Source: Bacillota bacterium
Lineage (GTDB): Bacteria > Bacillota > Clostridia > Lachnospirales > Cellulosilyticaceae
Direction: 5' to 3'
Assembly: GCA_023393125.1 (NCBI GenBank)
Contig: JAEWMQ010000027.1
Span: 1-21,194, forward strand
DNA: 21,194 nucleotides
Shown one piece after another: positions 8,482 through 15,472 of this stretch (position 1 is the first letter of the stretch; every line of letters starts with the position of its first letter). Under the pieces are notes generated by a model, which had not been told where the DNA came from, did not search any database, and saw only the letters and a program-made list of their open reading frames with translations. A program made the translations under genes and the position numbers.

Positions 8482-9854
8482 TATTTCGCACCCCTTGGTC
8501 CAAAGACGTATGTTCCTTGTCTTTCTTTCACAATTACTGCGTTTTCTACAACGCATTTACCATTAACAAATACGGTTTTTGCCTGACCCTTTACTTTAAA
8601 TCCTTCATAAGGTGTGTAATCAACATTCTGTAATTGATTTTTCCATGTAATCTCGCCTTCATAATTTGGTGTAAAAATGACGATATCTGCATCGCTTCCA
8701 ACTTCAAGAACACCTTTTTGAGGATACATTCCAAAACGCTTTGCTGGATTTGTGGAAATTAATTCACACATCCTAGAAACATCGATATATCCTTCATTTA
8801 CTAAATAGGTATAAATGAGTTGTGGCCTATGTTCCACTCCTGGTCCACCATTTGGAATCTTACGAAAATCATTTTTTCCTAATTCCTTATCGTTTTTGAA
8901 ATTAAAACTGCAATGATCCGTAGCTATTGTGTCAATTTCTCCATCAACAATTGCCTTTATCAATGCTTTATTATCTGTAACTTTTCTTAAAGGAGGAGAC
9001 ATTACATATTTTGCACCTTCAAAATTTTCTAAGTTATAATAATGGTCGTCTAATAAAAGATACTGTGGACAAGTTTCAACTGTCATTTCCTGACCTCTTT
9101 TTCTAGCATTTCTAATTTCATTTAGACCTGCTAAAGAGCTTAGATGAACCACATTTACCGGATGGCCTGCTAGAGAACTAATGTAAGCTAAACGATTAAT
9201 TGCTTCTGCCTCAACATAGTCTGGCCTAGAAGTTGGGTGAGCACTTGGCAACGTCTCTCCTGCTTCAATTTTCTCTTTGGTTAAAGCATTAATTAATGTA
9301 CCGTTTTCGCAGTGTACACCTAACACGCCATCAATTTCTTTGATTTTTCTTAAACACTCTAGGATTTCTTCATCATTAGAAATCAAATTATCATATGCCA
9401 TATACATTTTAAAGGAAGTAATCCCTCTTTCTGGCATCGTATTCATTTCTTCCTTGACTTTATCGTTCCAATCAGTAATTGCCATATGGAAACGATAATT
9501 ACATGAGCTTTTATCTTTTGCTTTCTTCATCCAAACATCATATGCTTCTTTTAATGTTTGACCTTTTTCCTGTGTAGCAAAATCTACAATTGTCGTTGTT
9601 CCATTAATAACTGCAGCCTTTGTACCACTCACAAAATCGTCAGCAGTATGTACTGCTCCAGCATCCATATCAAAATGTGTATGACCATCAATGAATCCTG
9701 GAAAAACATAACAACCAGTAGCATCATATAGTTCATCATTTGAATTTGCTTCAATTACAGGTGCAATTGAAGCAATCTTATCATTTTCAATTGCTATATC
9801 TGCTTTCCATGTCTTCGTAGAGCTTACGAGTATTCCATTTTTTATAATCTTCAT
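8481..9854 (-). CDS. hydA: Dihydropyrimidinase/D-hydantoinase-like amidohydrolase
   Basis: 457 residues, typical cyclic amidohydrolase length. Metal ligands are visible in order: HTH at 58-60, the carboxylated lysine Lys149 in SFKMYMAYD, His181 in GVHCENG, His237 in VHLSS and the catalytic Asp313 in ATDHCSF. The family opens cyclic ureides such as dihydropyrimidines and hydantoins. In E. coli the homologue HyuA is part of the same ygeWXY-hyuA-ygfK-ssnA locus. Here it probably opens a ring of a reduced or partly broken purine. The ribosome binding site AAAGGAG lies five bases before ATG, and the stop overlaps the next gene's start by one base, so the two are translationally coupled. The exact substrate is inferred. 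Confidence 0.9.
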   Translation of the reverse strand: MKIIKNGILVSSTKTWKADIAIENDKIASIAPVIEANSNDELYDATGCYVFPGFIDGHTHFDMDAGAVHTADDFVSGTKAAVINGTTTIVDFATQEKGQTLKEAYDVWMKKAKDKSSCNYRFHMAITDWNDKVKEEMNTMPERGITSFKMYMAYDNLISNDEEILECLRKIKEIDGVLGVHCENGTLINALTKEKIEAGETLPSAHPTSRPDYVEAEAINRLAYISSLAGHPVNVVHLSSLAGLNEIRNARKRGQEMTVETCPQYLLLDDHYYNLENFEGAKYVMSPPLRKVTDNKALIKAIVDGEIDTIATDHCSFNFKNDKELGKNDFRKIPNGGPGVEHRPQLIYTYLVNEGYIDVSRMCELISTNPAKRFGMYPQKGVLEVGSDADIVIFTPNYEGEITWKNQLQNVDYTPYEGFKVKGQAKTVFVNGKCVVENAVIVKERQGTYVFGPRGAK

Positions 9855-9886
9855 ATTTACTCCTTTCGCCTATTCAAATCTAGGTC

Positions 9887-9911
9887 ACAAATCAAAGTGA
9901 AAATGATTTGT
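9887..9911 (-). other. Intergenic hairpin upstream of hydA
   Basis: A perfect 8-bp inverted repeat (9887-9894 with 9904-9911, ACAAATCA/TGATTTGT, nine-base loop) lies in the 68-base gap between ygfK and hydA. No T run follows downstream on the minus strand, so an RNA processing or stability element is more likely than a terminator. Confidence 0.35.
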
Positions 9912-9922
9912 ATTTTTAAATA

Positions 9923-11605
9923 CTACAGTAAATATGGTTGTTGCTTCTTAATTGCTGCAATAAAATCTTGAATGACTTCTGGTGCTTCTGAAATGGCACA
10001 TTCCTTTACTTCACCCTCAAAGCGATAGATTACAGCATCATTAGAAACAGCAAAGCCTTGATTGGTACTGTCTTCTAATTCTTTTTTACCAGCGAATAAT
10101 GTCAAACGATCTTTATATGGTGCACATTTATCCAGGCAGAAGATATAACAGTTTCCACATTCATTACAGTAATCGTCAATGTGCATCATACGTTTTGCGC
10201 CAGTTACATTAAGTGTTGTATTGGCACGGTTAGGACAGACATTCACACAGCTTCCACATGTTACTTTACAATCTACTTTTACACTGACATTGTCACCGAA
10301 TACAGCAAGTGATTTTTTACGAGCTCCTTCAGATTTTCTGTAATTCTTATCTTCGATTGCTTCTTTAGCGAGTTTTTCTAACTCAGCTACATCAACAGTT
10401 TGATCTGCTGGGAATGCACATTCGTCTAATAAAGTTGCTAATTTCTTAGTGACATTGTAACCTGTAGGTTTTAATAAAACGGTAGCAACTGTAATAGGCC
10501 AAATACCTGTGTTAAAGATCTGCCTAATATTATTTACATCTGCACCACCAGAGAAGGACATTGGTAATTTACCATCGAAGTCCTTGGCTAATTTTGCAGC
10601 TACATTAATGGTTAATGGATAAAGAGCCTTTCCTGACATATACATATCTTCGCCAGGTAACTCATTATTTTTAACTTTTACATGGAAGGTATTTGATAAT
10701 TTAACGCCAAATGCTAAACCATTTTCTTTTCCAAGTTCCTGCATCTTCTTAATGAGTGCAACTGCATCAACATATTGTAAATCATGCTCAAAGCCTTCTT
10801 TTTCAAATGTCATGTAATCATAACCCATTTCATCCATAGTTTTTCTTACGAAATCATATCCTAATAATGTTGGGTTGCATTTTAAGTAAGTATTGATTTT
10901 TTTATTAGTTAATAAATATGTAATGATGCCTTCAATTTCACCACTTGGACATCCATGCATCGTAGATAATGTAATGGAATTACAAATCTTTGGAGAAATG
11001 GATTTAATATAGGCCTCATCGATATTTTTAAATTCATTTACATGTGCTAAAGCCCATTCTTCACATTCTTTCCACGTATTTGTATGAGAAGCATCTTTTA
11101 GCCCTTCAATAAAGTCATCAATTTTCTTTGACTGAATGCCTTCTAAGTTATAACCTACAGACATGTTGAAGATAAATTTCTCTGGGTCACCCAAACCATA
11201 CTCTTTAGCGATTAATTTAATTGCATACCAACCTTTTATGTACTCTTCTAACGCTTGAGTCACATAAAGTTCAGTTGACCATTCAACGTTATAACATTCA
11301 TCATCTGCACGAATACATGGTTTTTCTACATGTAAATCATGCCCATCTAAAGTTTGTACAGTCTTAAGCTCGAAGAATCTACTTCCACCAACATAAGCTG
11401 CTACTAAGTTTTGTGCTAACTGTGTATGTGGCCCTGCTGCTGGTCCAAATGGATTTTCTAATTTTCCACCAAATAAATTTAAATCTTTATTTCCATCATG
11501 AGTATATAAGTTACTTACTCCAAAAATGGTATGATCGTTTTCTTTCTCAAACATAACTCTTTCCATGATTTTATGAAAAGGAATTTGTACCATAATGTCG
11601 CTCAT
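9923..11605 (-). CDS. ygfK: Short YgfK-like DHOD/ferredoxin oxidoreductase (putative selenate reductase YgfK family)
   Basis: 560 residues from ATG at 11605; another ATG four codons upstream (11617) is possible. I prefer the inner one because MSDIM resembles the start of YgfK proteins and GGGTG lies five bases before it. In the 564-residue numbering, about 40-440 is a dihydroorotate/dihydropyrimidine dehydrogenase-like flavin barrel (NPFGPAAGP, GGSRFFELKTVQ). A [4Fe-4S] pair follows: Cys450, 454, 457, 461 and Cys484, 487, 490, 494, with an extra Cys498. E. coli YgfK is about 1,030 residues and has an additional GltD-like FAD/NAD(P)H module that is absent here. The layout therefore resembles PreA of reductive pyrimidine catabolism. 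It may reduce a purine ring or pass electrons to or from the Mo hydroxylase. Selenate reduction is only an old family label. Confidence 0.85.
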   Translation of the reverse strand: MSDIMVQIPFHKIMERVMFEKENDHTIFGVSNLYTHDGNKDLNLFGGKLENPFGPAAGPHTQLAQNLVAAYVGGSRFFELKTVQTLDGHDLHVEKPCIRADDECYNVEWSTELYVTQALEEYIKGWYAIKLIAKEYGLGDPEKFIFNMSVGYNLEGIQSKKIDDFIEGLKDASHTNTWKECEEWALAHVNEFKNIDEAYIKSISPKICNSITLSTMHGCPSGEIEGIITYLLTNKKINTYLKCNPTLLGYDFVRKTMDEMGYDYMTFEKEGFEHDLQYVDAVALIKKMQELGKENGLAFGVKLSNTFHVKVKNNELPGEDMYMSGKALYPLTINVAAKLAKDFDGKLPMSFSGGADVNNIRQIFNTGIWPITVATVLLKPTGYNVTKKLATLLDECAFPADQTVDVAELEKLAKEAIEDKNYRKSEGARKKSLAVFGDNVSVKVDCKVTCGSCVNVCPNRANTTLNVTGAKRMMHIDDYCNECGNCYIFCLDKCAPYKDRLTLFAGKKELEDSTNQGFAVSNDAVIYRFEGEVKECAISEAPEVIQDFIAAIKKQQPYLL

Positions 11606-11629
11606 TTTTACACCCATAAACCTTTCTTT

Positions 11630-12967
11630 TTATCTATTTGCATTTACTCTCTGCCATAAGTCAGCCGCTTGTTTTCTACTTTCTTCCATAACTTTTTCCT
11701 TATTAATATGAAGTAACTTACGATCTCTCATAAGAATTTCTCCATTACAAATGGTTGTTGTTACGGAATATCCATTCATCCCAAATAAAATATGAGAATT
11801 TATATTGTTCTCATCCATTGGTGTTAAAGGATCATAATCTACAAAAATAATATCTGCTGCATATCCCTCTTTAATCTTACCGAGTGGTGTAGAGAAAAAA
11901 CGGTTTGCAATTTTCGCATTATTTTCAAATAGCATTGTAGGAATTTCACCCCAAGCACAGTTTGGATCTTTATGAATGTGTTTTTGTAAAATGTTTGCTA
12001 CTTTATAGCTTTCTACCATATCATTTGTATAGCCATCTGTTCCTAAACCAATTAAGATGCCCTTATCATAAATCTTTAATACATCAGGTGCACCAACAGC
12101 ATTTCCCATATTACTTTCTGGGTTATGAACGACCATTGTATCTGTTTCTTTTAAAATATCTAATTCTTTATCATCTATGTAAATACAATGGCCTGCAACG
12201 GTCTTTGGTCCAAGAATACCCATGGTATTTAGTCGTTCTACTGTACGAACTCCATATTTTGAAAGGCTATCTTCCACATCTGCCATTCCTTCTGCTATAT
12301 GTACATGGTATCCAGCATCTTTAGGATTTTGTTCTACTACATAACGTAATGTCTCATCACTTAAAGTGAAACTAGCATGTAGTCCCATTGTTCCTTTAAT
12401 CATGTCTGTTTTGTCGTTATTTGCATAGTGGATGAAGTCAACATTCTCTTTGACTGCTTTCTTCATTTCTTCTTCGCCATTACGATCACTTACTTCATAA
12501 CATAAACAAGTACGAATCTTATGGTCTTTTGCTACCTTAGCAATTTCCATTAAGCTACCTTCTGTTTTTTTATAGCTTGCATGATGATCAAATACGGTAG
12601 TCACACCATTTTCAATACAATTTAAATAGGTTGCTTCAGCACTTGCCTTATCGTTTTCTAATGTTAAGTGTTCATCTAAGTTCCACCATAAACCTTCAAG
12701 AATTTCAATGAAATTTTTTGGATTATGATTTTTAATACTTAAACCTCTTGCCAATGCCGAATAAATGTGGTTATGCACATTAATGAAAGCTGGCATAATG
12801 ATTTGATTCTTCGCATCAATCACTTCTGCATTTGGATATTTTTCTTTTAATACGTTAAAGTTACCTACTTCTTTAATAAGATTTCCATCAACTAAGATTC
12901 CCCCACATTCGACATAAGAACGCTCAGTATCTCTTGTAAATAATCTACCATTTCCTATTAAAAACAT
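11630..12967 (-). CDS. ssnA: SsnA-type amidohydrolase/aminohydrolase
   Basis: 445 residues of the cytosine/guanine deaminase-like amidohydrolase superfamily. Ligands: HNH at 65-67, HVHIAE at 221-226 (His223, Glu226), His260 in VAGHC, and Asp311 in LGTDGYT. HNPESNMG at 281-288 is typical of this deaminase/chlorohydrolase group. SsnA genes are regular partners of ygfK and selenium-dependent hydroxylases. Candidate roles are guanine or aminopurine deamination, or hydrolysis of a ring-opened intermediate. The ribosome binding site GAGGGGAAG is near the ATG. It lies between ridA (63-base gap) and ygfK (12-24-base gap). Family is firm, substrate is not. Confidence 0.88.
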   Translation of the reverse strand: MFLIGNGRLFTRDTERSYVECGGILVDGNLIKEVGNFNVLKEKYPNAEVIDAKNQIIMPAFINVHNHIYSALARGLSIKNHNPKNFIEILEGLWWNLDEHLTLENDKASAEATYLNCIENGVTTVFDHHASYKKTEGSLMEIAKVAKDHKIRTCLCYEVSDRNGEEEMKKAVKENVDFIHYANNDKTDMIKGTMGLHASFTLSDETLRYVVEQNPKDAGYHVHIAEGMADVEDSLSKYGVRTVERLNTMGILGPKTVAGHCIYIDDKELDILKETDTMVVHNPESNMGNAVGAPDVLKIYDKGILIGLGTDGYTNDMVESYKVANILQKHIHKDPNCAWGEIPTMLFENNAKIANRFFSTPLGKIKEGYAADIIFVDYDPLTPMDENNINSHILFGMNGYSVTTTICNGEILMRDRKLLHINKEKVMEESRKQAADLWQRVNANR

Positions 12968-13030
12968 TTTTCTTCCCCTCTAGTCAGCAATACTTCTATC
13001 AAAGATTTGTAATAGCTGAACCCTAAGTAA

Positions 13031-13405
13031 TTATTTTGTTACAGCAATAACTTCAACTTCTACCAATACTCCTTTTGGTAATTCCTTTACAGCTACACAA
13101 GAACGCGCTGGATTGCCTGTGAAATACTGCGCATATACTTCATTGAATGCTGCAAAGTTACCCATATCTGACAAGAAACATGTTGTTTTAAATACGCTTT
13201 CAAAAGAAGAATTCGCTTCTTCTAAAACTGCTGCTAAATTTTTTATTACTTGAGTAGTTTGTTCTTTAATACCACCTTCAACTACTGCTCCGCTTGTTGG
13301 ATCTAGTGGTATTTGACCAGATGTATATAATACTCCATTTACTACCATTGCTTGGCAATATGGTCCGATAGCTGCTGGTGCTTTTGTTGTACTGATTTTT
13401 TGCAT
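13031..13405 (-). CDS. ridA: RidA family enamine/imine deaminase
   Basis: 124 residues, the standard RidA (YjgF/YER057c) length, with the IGPYCQA start motif, YTSGQIPLDP and the conserved Arg101 in NPARSCVAV that binds the substrate carboxylate. RidA hydrolyses reactive 2-aminoacrylate to pyruvate and ammonia. That compound is the intermediate released by PLP lyases such as YgeX, encoded in the same operon, so RidA would protect the cell or finish the last step. It is the first gene after the operon promoter and has a strong GAGGAG ribosome binding site six bases before the ATG. Confidence 0.93.
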   Translation of the reverse strand: MQKISTTKAPAAIGPYCQAMVVNGVLYTSGQIPLDPTSGAVVEGGIKEQTTQVIKNLAAVLEEANSSFESVFKTTCFLSDMGNFAAFNEVYAQYFTGNPARSCVAVKELPKGVLVEVEVIAVTK

Positions 13406-13454
13406 AATAATCTCCTCATTTTTATGTATTTTTTATAACTTTTTTATATATTTT

Positions 13455-13483
13455 ATTGTATCACCGAAATATATTTCAGTCAA
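13455..13483 (-). promoter_or_regulatory. Promoter of the ridA-ssnA-ygfK-hydA operon
   Basis: On the minus strand TTGACT (13483-13478) and TACAAT (13460-13455) are separated by exactly 17 bases, a close match to the sigma-A consensus. The expected transcript start is near 13448, about 43 bases before the ridA ATG. It lies just after the regulator's terminator, so the catabolic operon has its own start of transcription. Confidence 0.8.
13463..13480. promoter_or_regulatory. Candidate operator: 18-bp inverted repeat in the promoter spacer
   Basis: ACCGAAATATATTTCAGT reads the same on both strands except for one base pair in each half (ACCGAAATA versus ACTGAAATA). It fills the interval between the -35 and -10 hexamers, so a bound dimer would block RNA polymerase. 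The nearest candidate binder is the YheO/DauR-type regulator encoded at 13628-14293. I found no second copy near the other two promoters. Confidence 0.65.
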
Positions 13484-13555
13484 TTACAAATTCTCGTTAT
13501 TTTATTTCATTCTTTCTATATTTTGTATATTTAGGTGATGTTTTACTATAAAACA

Positions 13556-13612
13556 AAAAAGCTATTGCAAATTAACTTCGTTTTTCCGAAGTGTGCATTG
13601 CAATAGCTTTTT
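13556..13612 (-). terminator. Composite terminator after the regulator gene
   Basis: A 15-bp perfect outer stem (13556-13570 with 13598-13612) encloses a second 6-bp hairpin (13575-13580 with 13587-13592). The minus-strand transcript of the regulator ends 16 bases before it, and a T run follows. It separates the regulator from the ridA promoter. The tail is also T-rich on the plus strand, so it may act in both directions. Confidence 0.88.
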
Positions 13613-13627
13613 CTCTAATTCACTATT

Positions 13628-14293
13628 TTATTTATCTTTAATGGATCTTAAATGCATATAAACCGTATTTTTACTAACTTCCATCACTTTTGCTACTTTT
13701 ACTACCGCATCTTTCATTCTAAAAATCCCTTGATTATACAAAATATTAACAATTTCTTTGTTTTTAAGAGTAGCCGGAATACTTTCATCTGACATTACCC
13801 GGTAAGATGCCTCTATATAAGCCTGCTCAATTAAATTATCTACATCATCAGCGAAGTTTTCATTCATCATGGTTGGCCTTGTAGTATTTAGAATTTCGAA
13901 AAACGGAAATGTTTCTGAAAGAGGTGTATCCTTATAAAAATTAATACAGATTAAACCAATAATCCGATGACGTTCTCCATAGACGCTTATGGTTGTCGAA
14001 CGAAAAGGTCTACCTTTTTTATTCTTTGAATCATAAGAGATATAACCATCTAAGTTTTCTTCTCGAATTTTATTTAACATATTAAGTGCCAAATCTGTGA
14101 TTGGAGCACCTAATTTCCGCCCTGTATGATGTCCATTAATTATTTTTATCACCGAACTTTCATAGTCCTCTAGACTATGCAATACAAATTCAAAACCTGT
14201 TCCCAAGTAATCTGCTAGTCCATCCAAGAAGCTACGATAAGAATTTAATATGATTCTATCCGTAGCTGTTAACTTTATCTTTCCACTTTGCAT
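13628..14293 (-). CDS. YheO/DauR-type transcriptional regulator (PAS plus HTH)
   Basis: 221 residues. Residues about 18-125 match the YheO-like PAS domain (FLDGLADYLGTGFEFVLHSL, SSVIKIINGHHTGRKLGAPITDLAL, then RSTTISVYGERHRIIGLICINF). Residues about 160-219 match the DauR-like helix-turn-helix, with a recognition helix around AKVMEVSKNTVYMHLRSIKD. Regulators of this family sense small metabolites and control adjacent catabolic genes. The gene stands between the selenium operon and the purine operon, with its own promoter and terminator. A weak GGTGAT ribosome binding site lies five bases before the ATG. The ligand may be a purine or a breakdown product, and the target is probably the inverted repeat at 13463-13480; both are inferred. 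Confidence 0.88.
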   Translation of the reverse strand: MQSGKIKLTATDRIILNSYRSFLDGLADYLGTGFEFVLHSLEDYESSVIKIINGHHTGRKLGAPITDLALNMLNKIREENLDGYISYDSKNKKGRPFRSTTISVYGERHRIIGLICINFYKDTPLSETFPFFEILNTTRPTMMNENFADDVDNLIEQAYIEASYRVMSDESIPATLKNKEIVNILYNQGIFRMKDAVVKVAKVMEVSKNTVYMHLRSIKDK

Positions 14294-14324
14294 GCCCCAT
14301 CACCATCTTTTTCTTTTGCCTAAT

Positions 14325-14353
14325 ATAATAGCAATAGAATCGATAAAAATCAA
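14325..14353 (-). promoter_or_regulatory. Promoter of the regulator gene
   Basis: On the minus strand TTGATT (14353-14348) and TATTAT (14330-14325) are separated by 17 bases. The start of the regulator gene is about 32 bases downstream of the -10 element. No inverted repeat like that of the ridA promoter is seen here. Confidence 0.65.
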
Positions 14354-14427
14354 CAATATTTTATGAATTTAAAATTTTTTATTAATAAAAAAATACTCCT
14401 TCAACACCATTCTTTAGTTTGATGCAA

Positions 14428-15171
14428 TTACAAAAGAAAACTACTAAATATAACATTTTCAAAGGCAATGTGATTTTCATTTAGCTCATTCATAATTTCT
14501 AACACAGCATTTTGAATTTCTTTACCTTCACACTGATTAAGTAAAATCTTATATGGAATACTATGCTTAATACAGTATCCTTCACTCAAAAGCTTCACTA
14601 CATCTGCTGGCATGATTCTGCTAGTCTCTTGGCAGTTTAATATTTCCATAGCAAGCCCCCACCGATGACAGCATTCCTGAAGAGAACGCTCTAAACACGA
14701 TAAACCAGCTACAACAATCATCAAATCTGTGTTCACTGGCAATACAGGTTCATGTTTGTCTGGAACCTTGATGGGAAGCCGTTTTGAACCATCTGCCTCA
14801 ACTAAAACATAATCCGAAATCGTTCGTAACCATTCAAAGAATGCATCTGATACTTTCGTCATCTTCTCATCTTCACATGGAATTCCTACAACTACAAACC
14901 CCTTAGTGTCTAACATAGTTAACACTTGATCCTTATCCTCTACAAGGACGCCACATTCTGTAGGTGAAAACATATGAGTCGTAGTGGTAATCACCACCCG
15001 TTTTCCAAGTGAAACAAGCTCTTTTGCCAAGTGATTAATTGAGGTTGTCTTACCCCCTGCACCCACTACTGCAATAACCTGTTTCTTAGACAAATCCACT
15101 TCAAACGCTTGATACATTCCTTTTTTTTGAATAAACTCTCTGGCCTCATTCACTTGAAATAGTTTCATCAT
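14428..15171 (-). CDS. yqeC: YqeC, selenium cofactor biosynthesis protein
   Basis: 247 residues (246 if the second ATG at 15168 is used, which has better spacing from AGGTG). A nucleotide-binding glycine-rich loop GAGGKTT lies at 37-43, followed by a second beta strand with VVITTTTHMFSP and a conserved LVEADGSKRLPIKVP segment. YqeC proteins occur with YqeB and selenium-dependent Mo hydroxylases and are thought to help make or insert the labile, non-selenocysteine selenium cofactor; the biochemistry is unsettled. It is the last gene of the selenium operon, 55 bases after the carrier gene. No GC-rich terminator follows, so some read-through into the regulator gene is likely. Confidence 0.88.
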   Translation of the reverse strand: MMKLFQVNEAREFIQKKGMYQAFEVDLSKKQVIAVVGAGGKTTSINHLAKELVSLGKRVVITTTTHMFSPTECGVLVEDKDQVLTMLDTKGFVVVGIPCEDEKMTKVSDAFFEWLRTISDYVLVEADGSKRLPIKVPDKHEPVLPVNTDLMIVVAGLSCLERSLQECCHRWGLAMEILNCQETSRIMPADVVKLLSEGYCIKHSIPYKILLNQCEGKEIQNAVLEIMNELNENHIAFENVIFSSFLL

Positions 15172-15199
15172 ATCACCTATCTTATTTCTAATAACAAGT

Positions 15200-15215
15200 A
15201 AAGTTATATAACTTT
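15200..15215. promoter_or_regulatory. 16-bp perfect palindrome before yqeC
   Basis: AAAGTTATATAACTTT is fully self-complementary and lies in the 55-base gap between the Se/S-carrier-like gene and yqeC. With only AT-rich pairs and no T run on the minus strand it is a poor terminator. It could be a protein binding site or a chance feature of AT-rich spacer DNA. Confidence 0.3.
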
Positions 15216-15226
15216 TTTGTTTATAT

Positions 15227-15463
15227 TTATACTTCTAGCTCATAAATTTTGTCGTAACATATATGATGTGCCTCTATCACACGGATTAACTCTTCTTTTG
15301 CTTGTGGACTAGCACTCCATGATAATCCACAGCCTGCTGTAATACATGTAGGAACTGGGATTAATCTTCCACTCATTCCCTTCTCTTTACATAATTTCTC
15401 CATGGCCATTGCACTTGTTGTATTCTTAAATGTAAAGATTGCTCGTAATTCTTTCTTTCTCAT
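15227..15463 (-). CDS. DUF3343 / putative Se/S carrier-like small protein
   Basis: 78 residues matching the small DUF3343 (Se/S carrier-like) family: an N-terminal strand (RAIFTFKNTTSAMAMEKLCKEKGM), then RLIPVPTCITAGCGLSWSA with Cys40 and Cys45, then a C-terminal helix. The conserved cysteine-containing turn could carry sulfur or selenium as a persulfide or perselenide. The gene starts nine bases after the cysteine desulfurase gene with an ideal GGAGG ribosome binding site, so the desulfurase is the natural donor. The carrier role is inferred from family and neighbours. Confidence 0.85.
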   Translation of the reverse strand: MRKKELRAIFTFKNTTSAMAMEKLCKEKGMSGRLIPVPTCITAGCGLSWSASPQAKEELIRVIEAHHICYDKIYELEV

Positions 15464-15472
15464 TGCTTCCTC

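Noticed and set aside
8482..8556. 25-codon N-terminal extension of the Mo hydroxylase
   Set aside because: These codons overlap the end of hydA in another frame; the ATG at 8481 has a ribosome binding site and starts exactly at the conserved ferredoxin-like domain.
14375..14392. 18-bp AT-only palindrome between yqeC and the regulator as a terminator
   Set aside because: It contains no GC pair and would not form a stable terminator stem; probably chance in AT-rich DNA.
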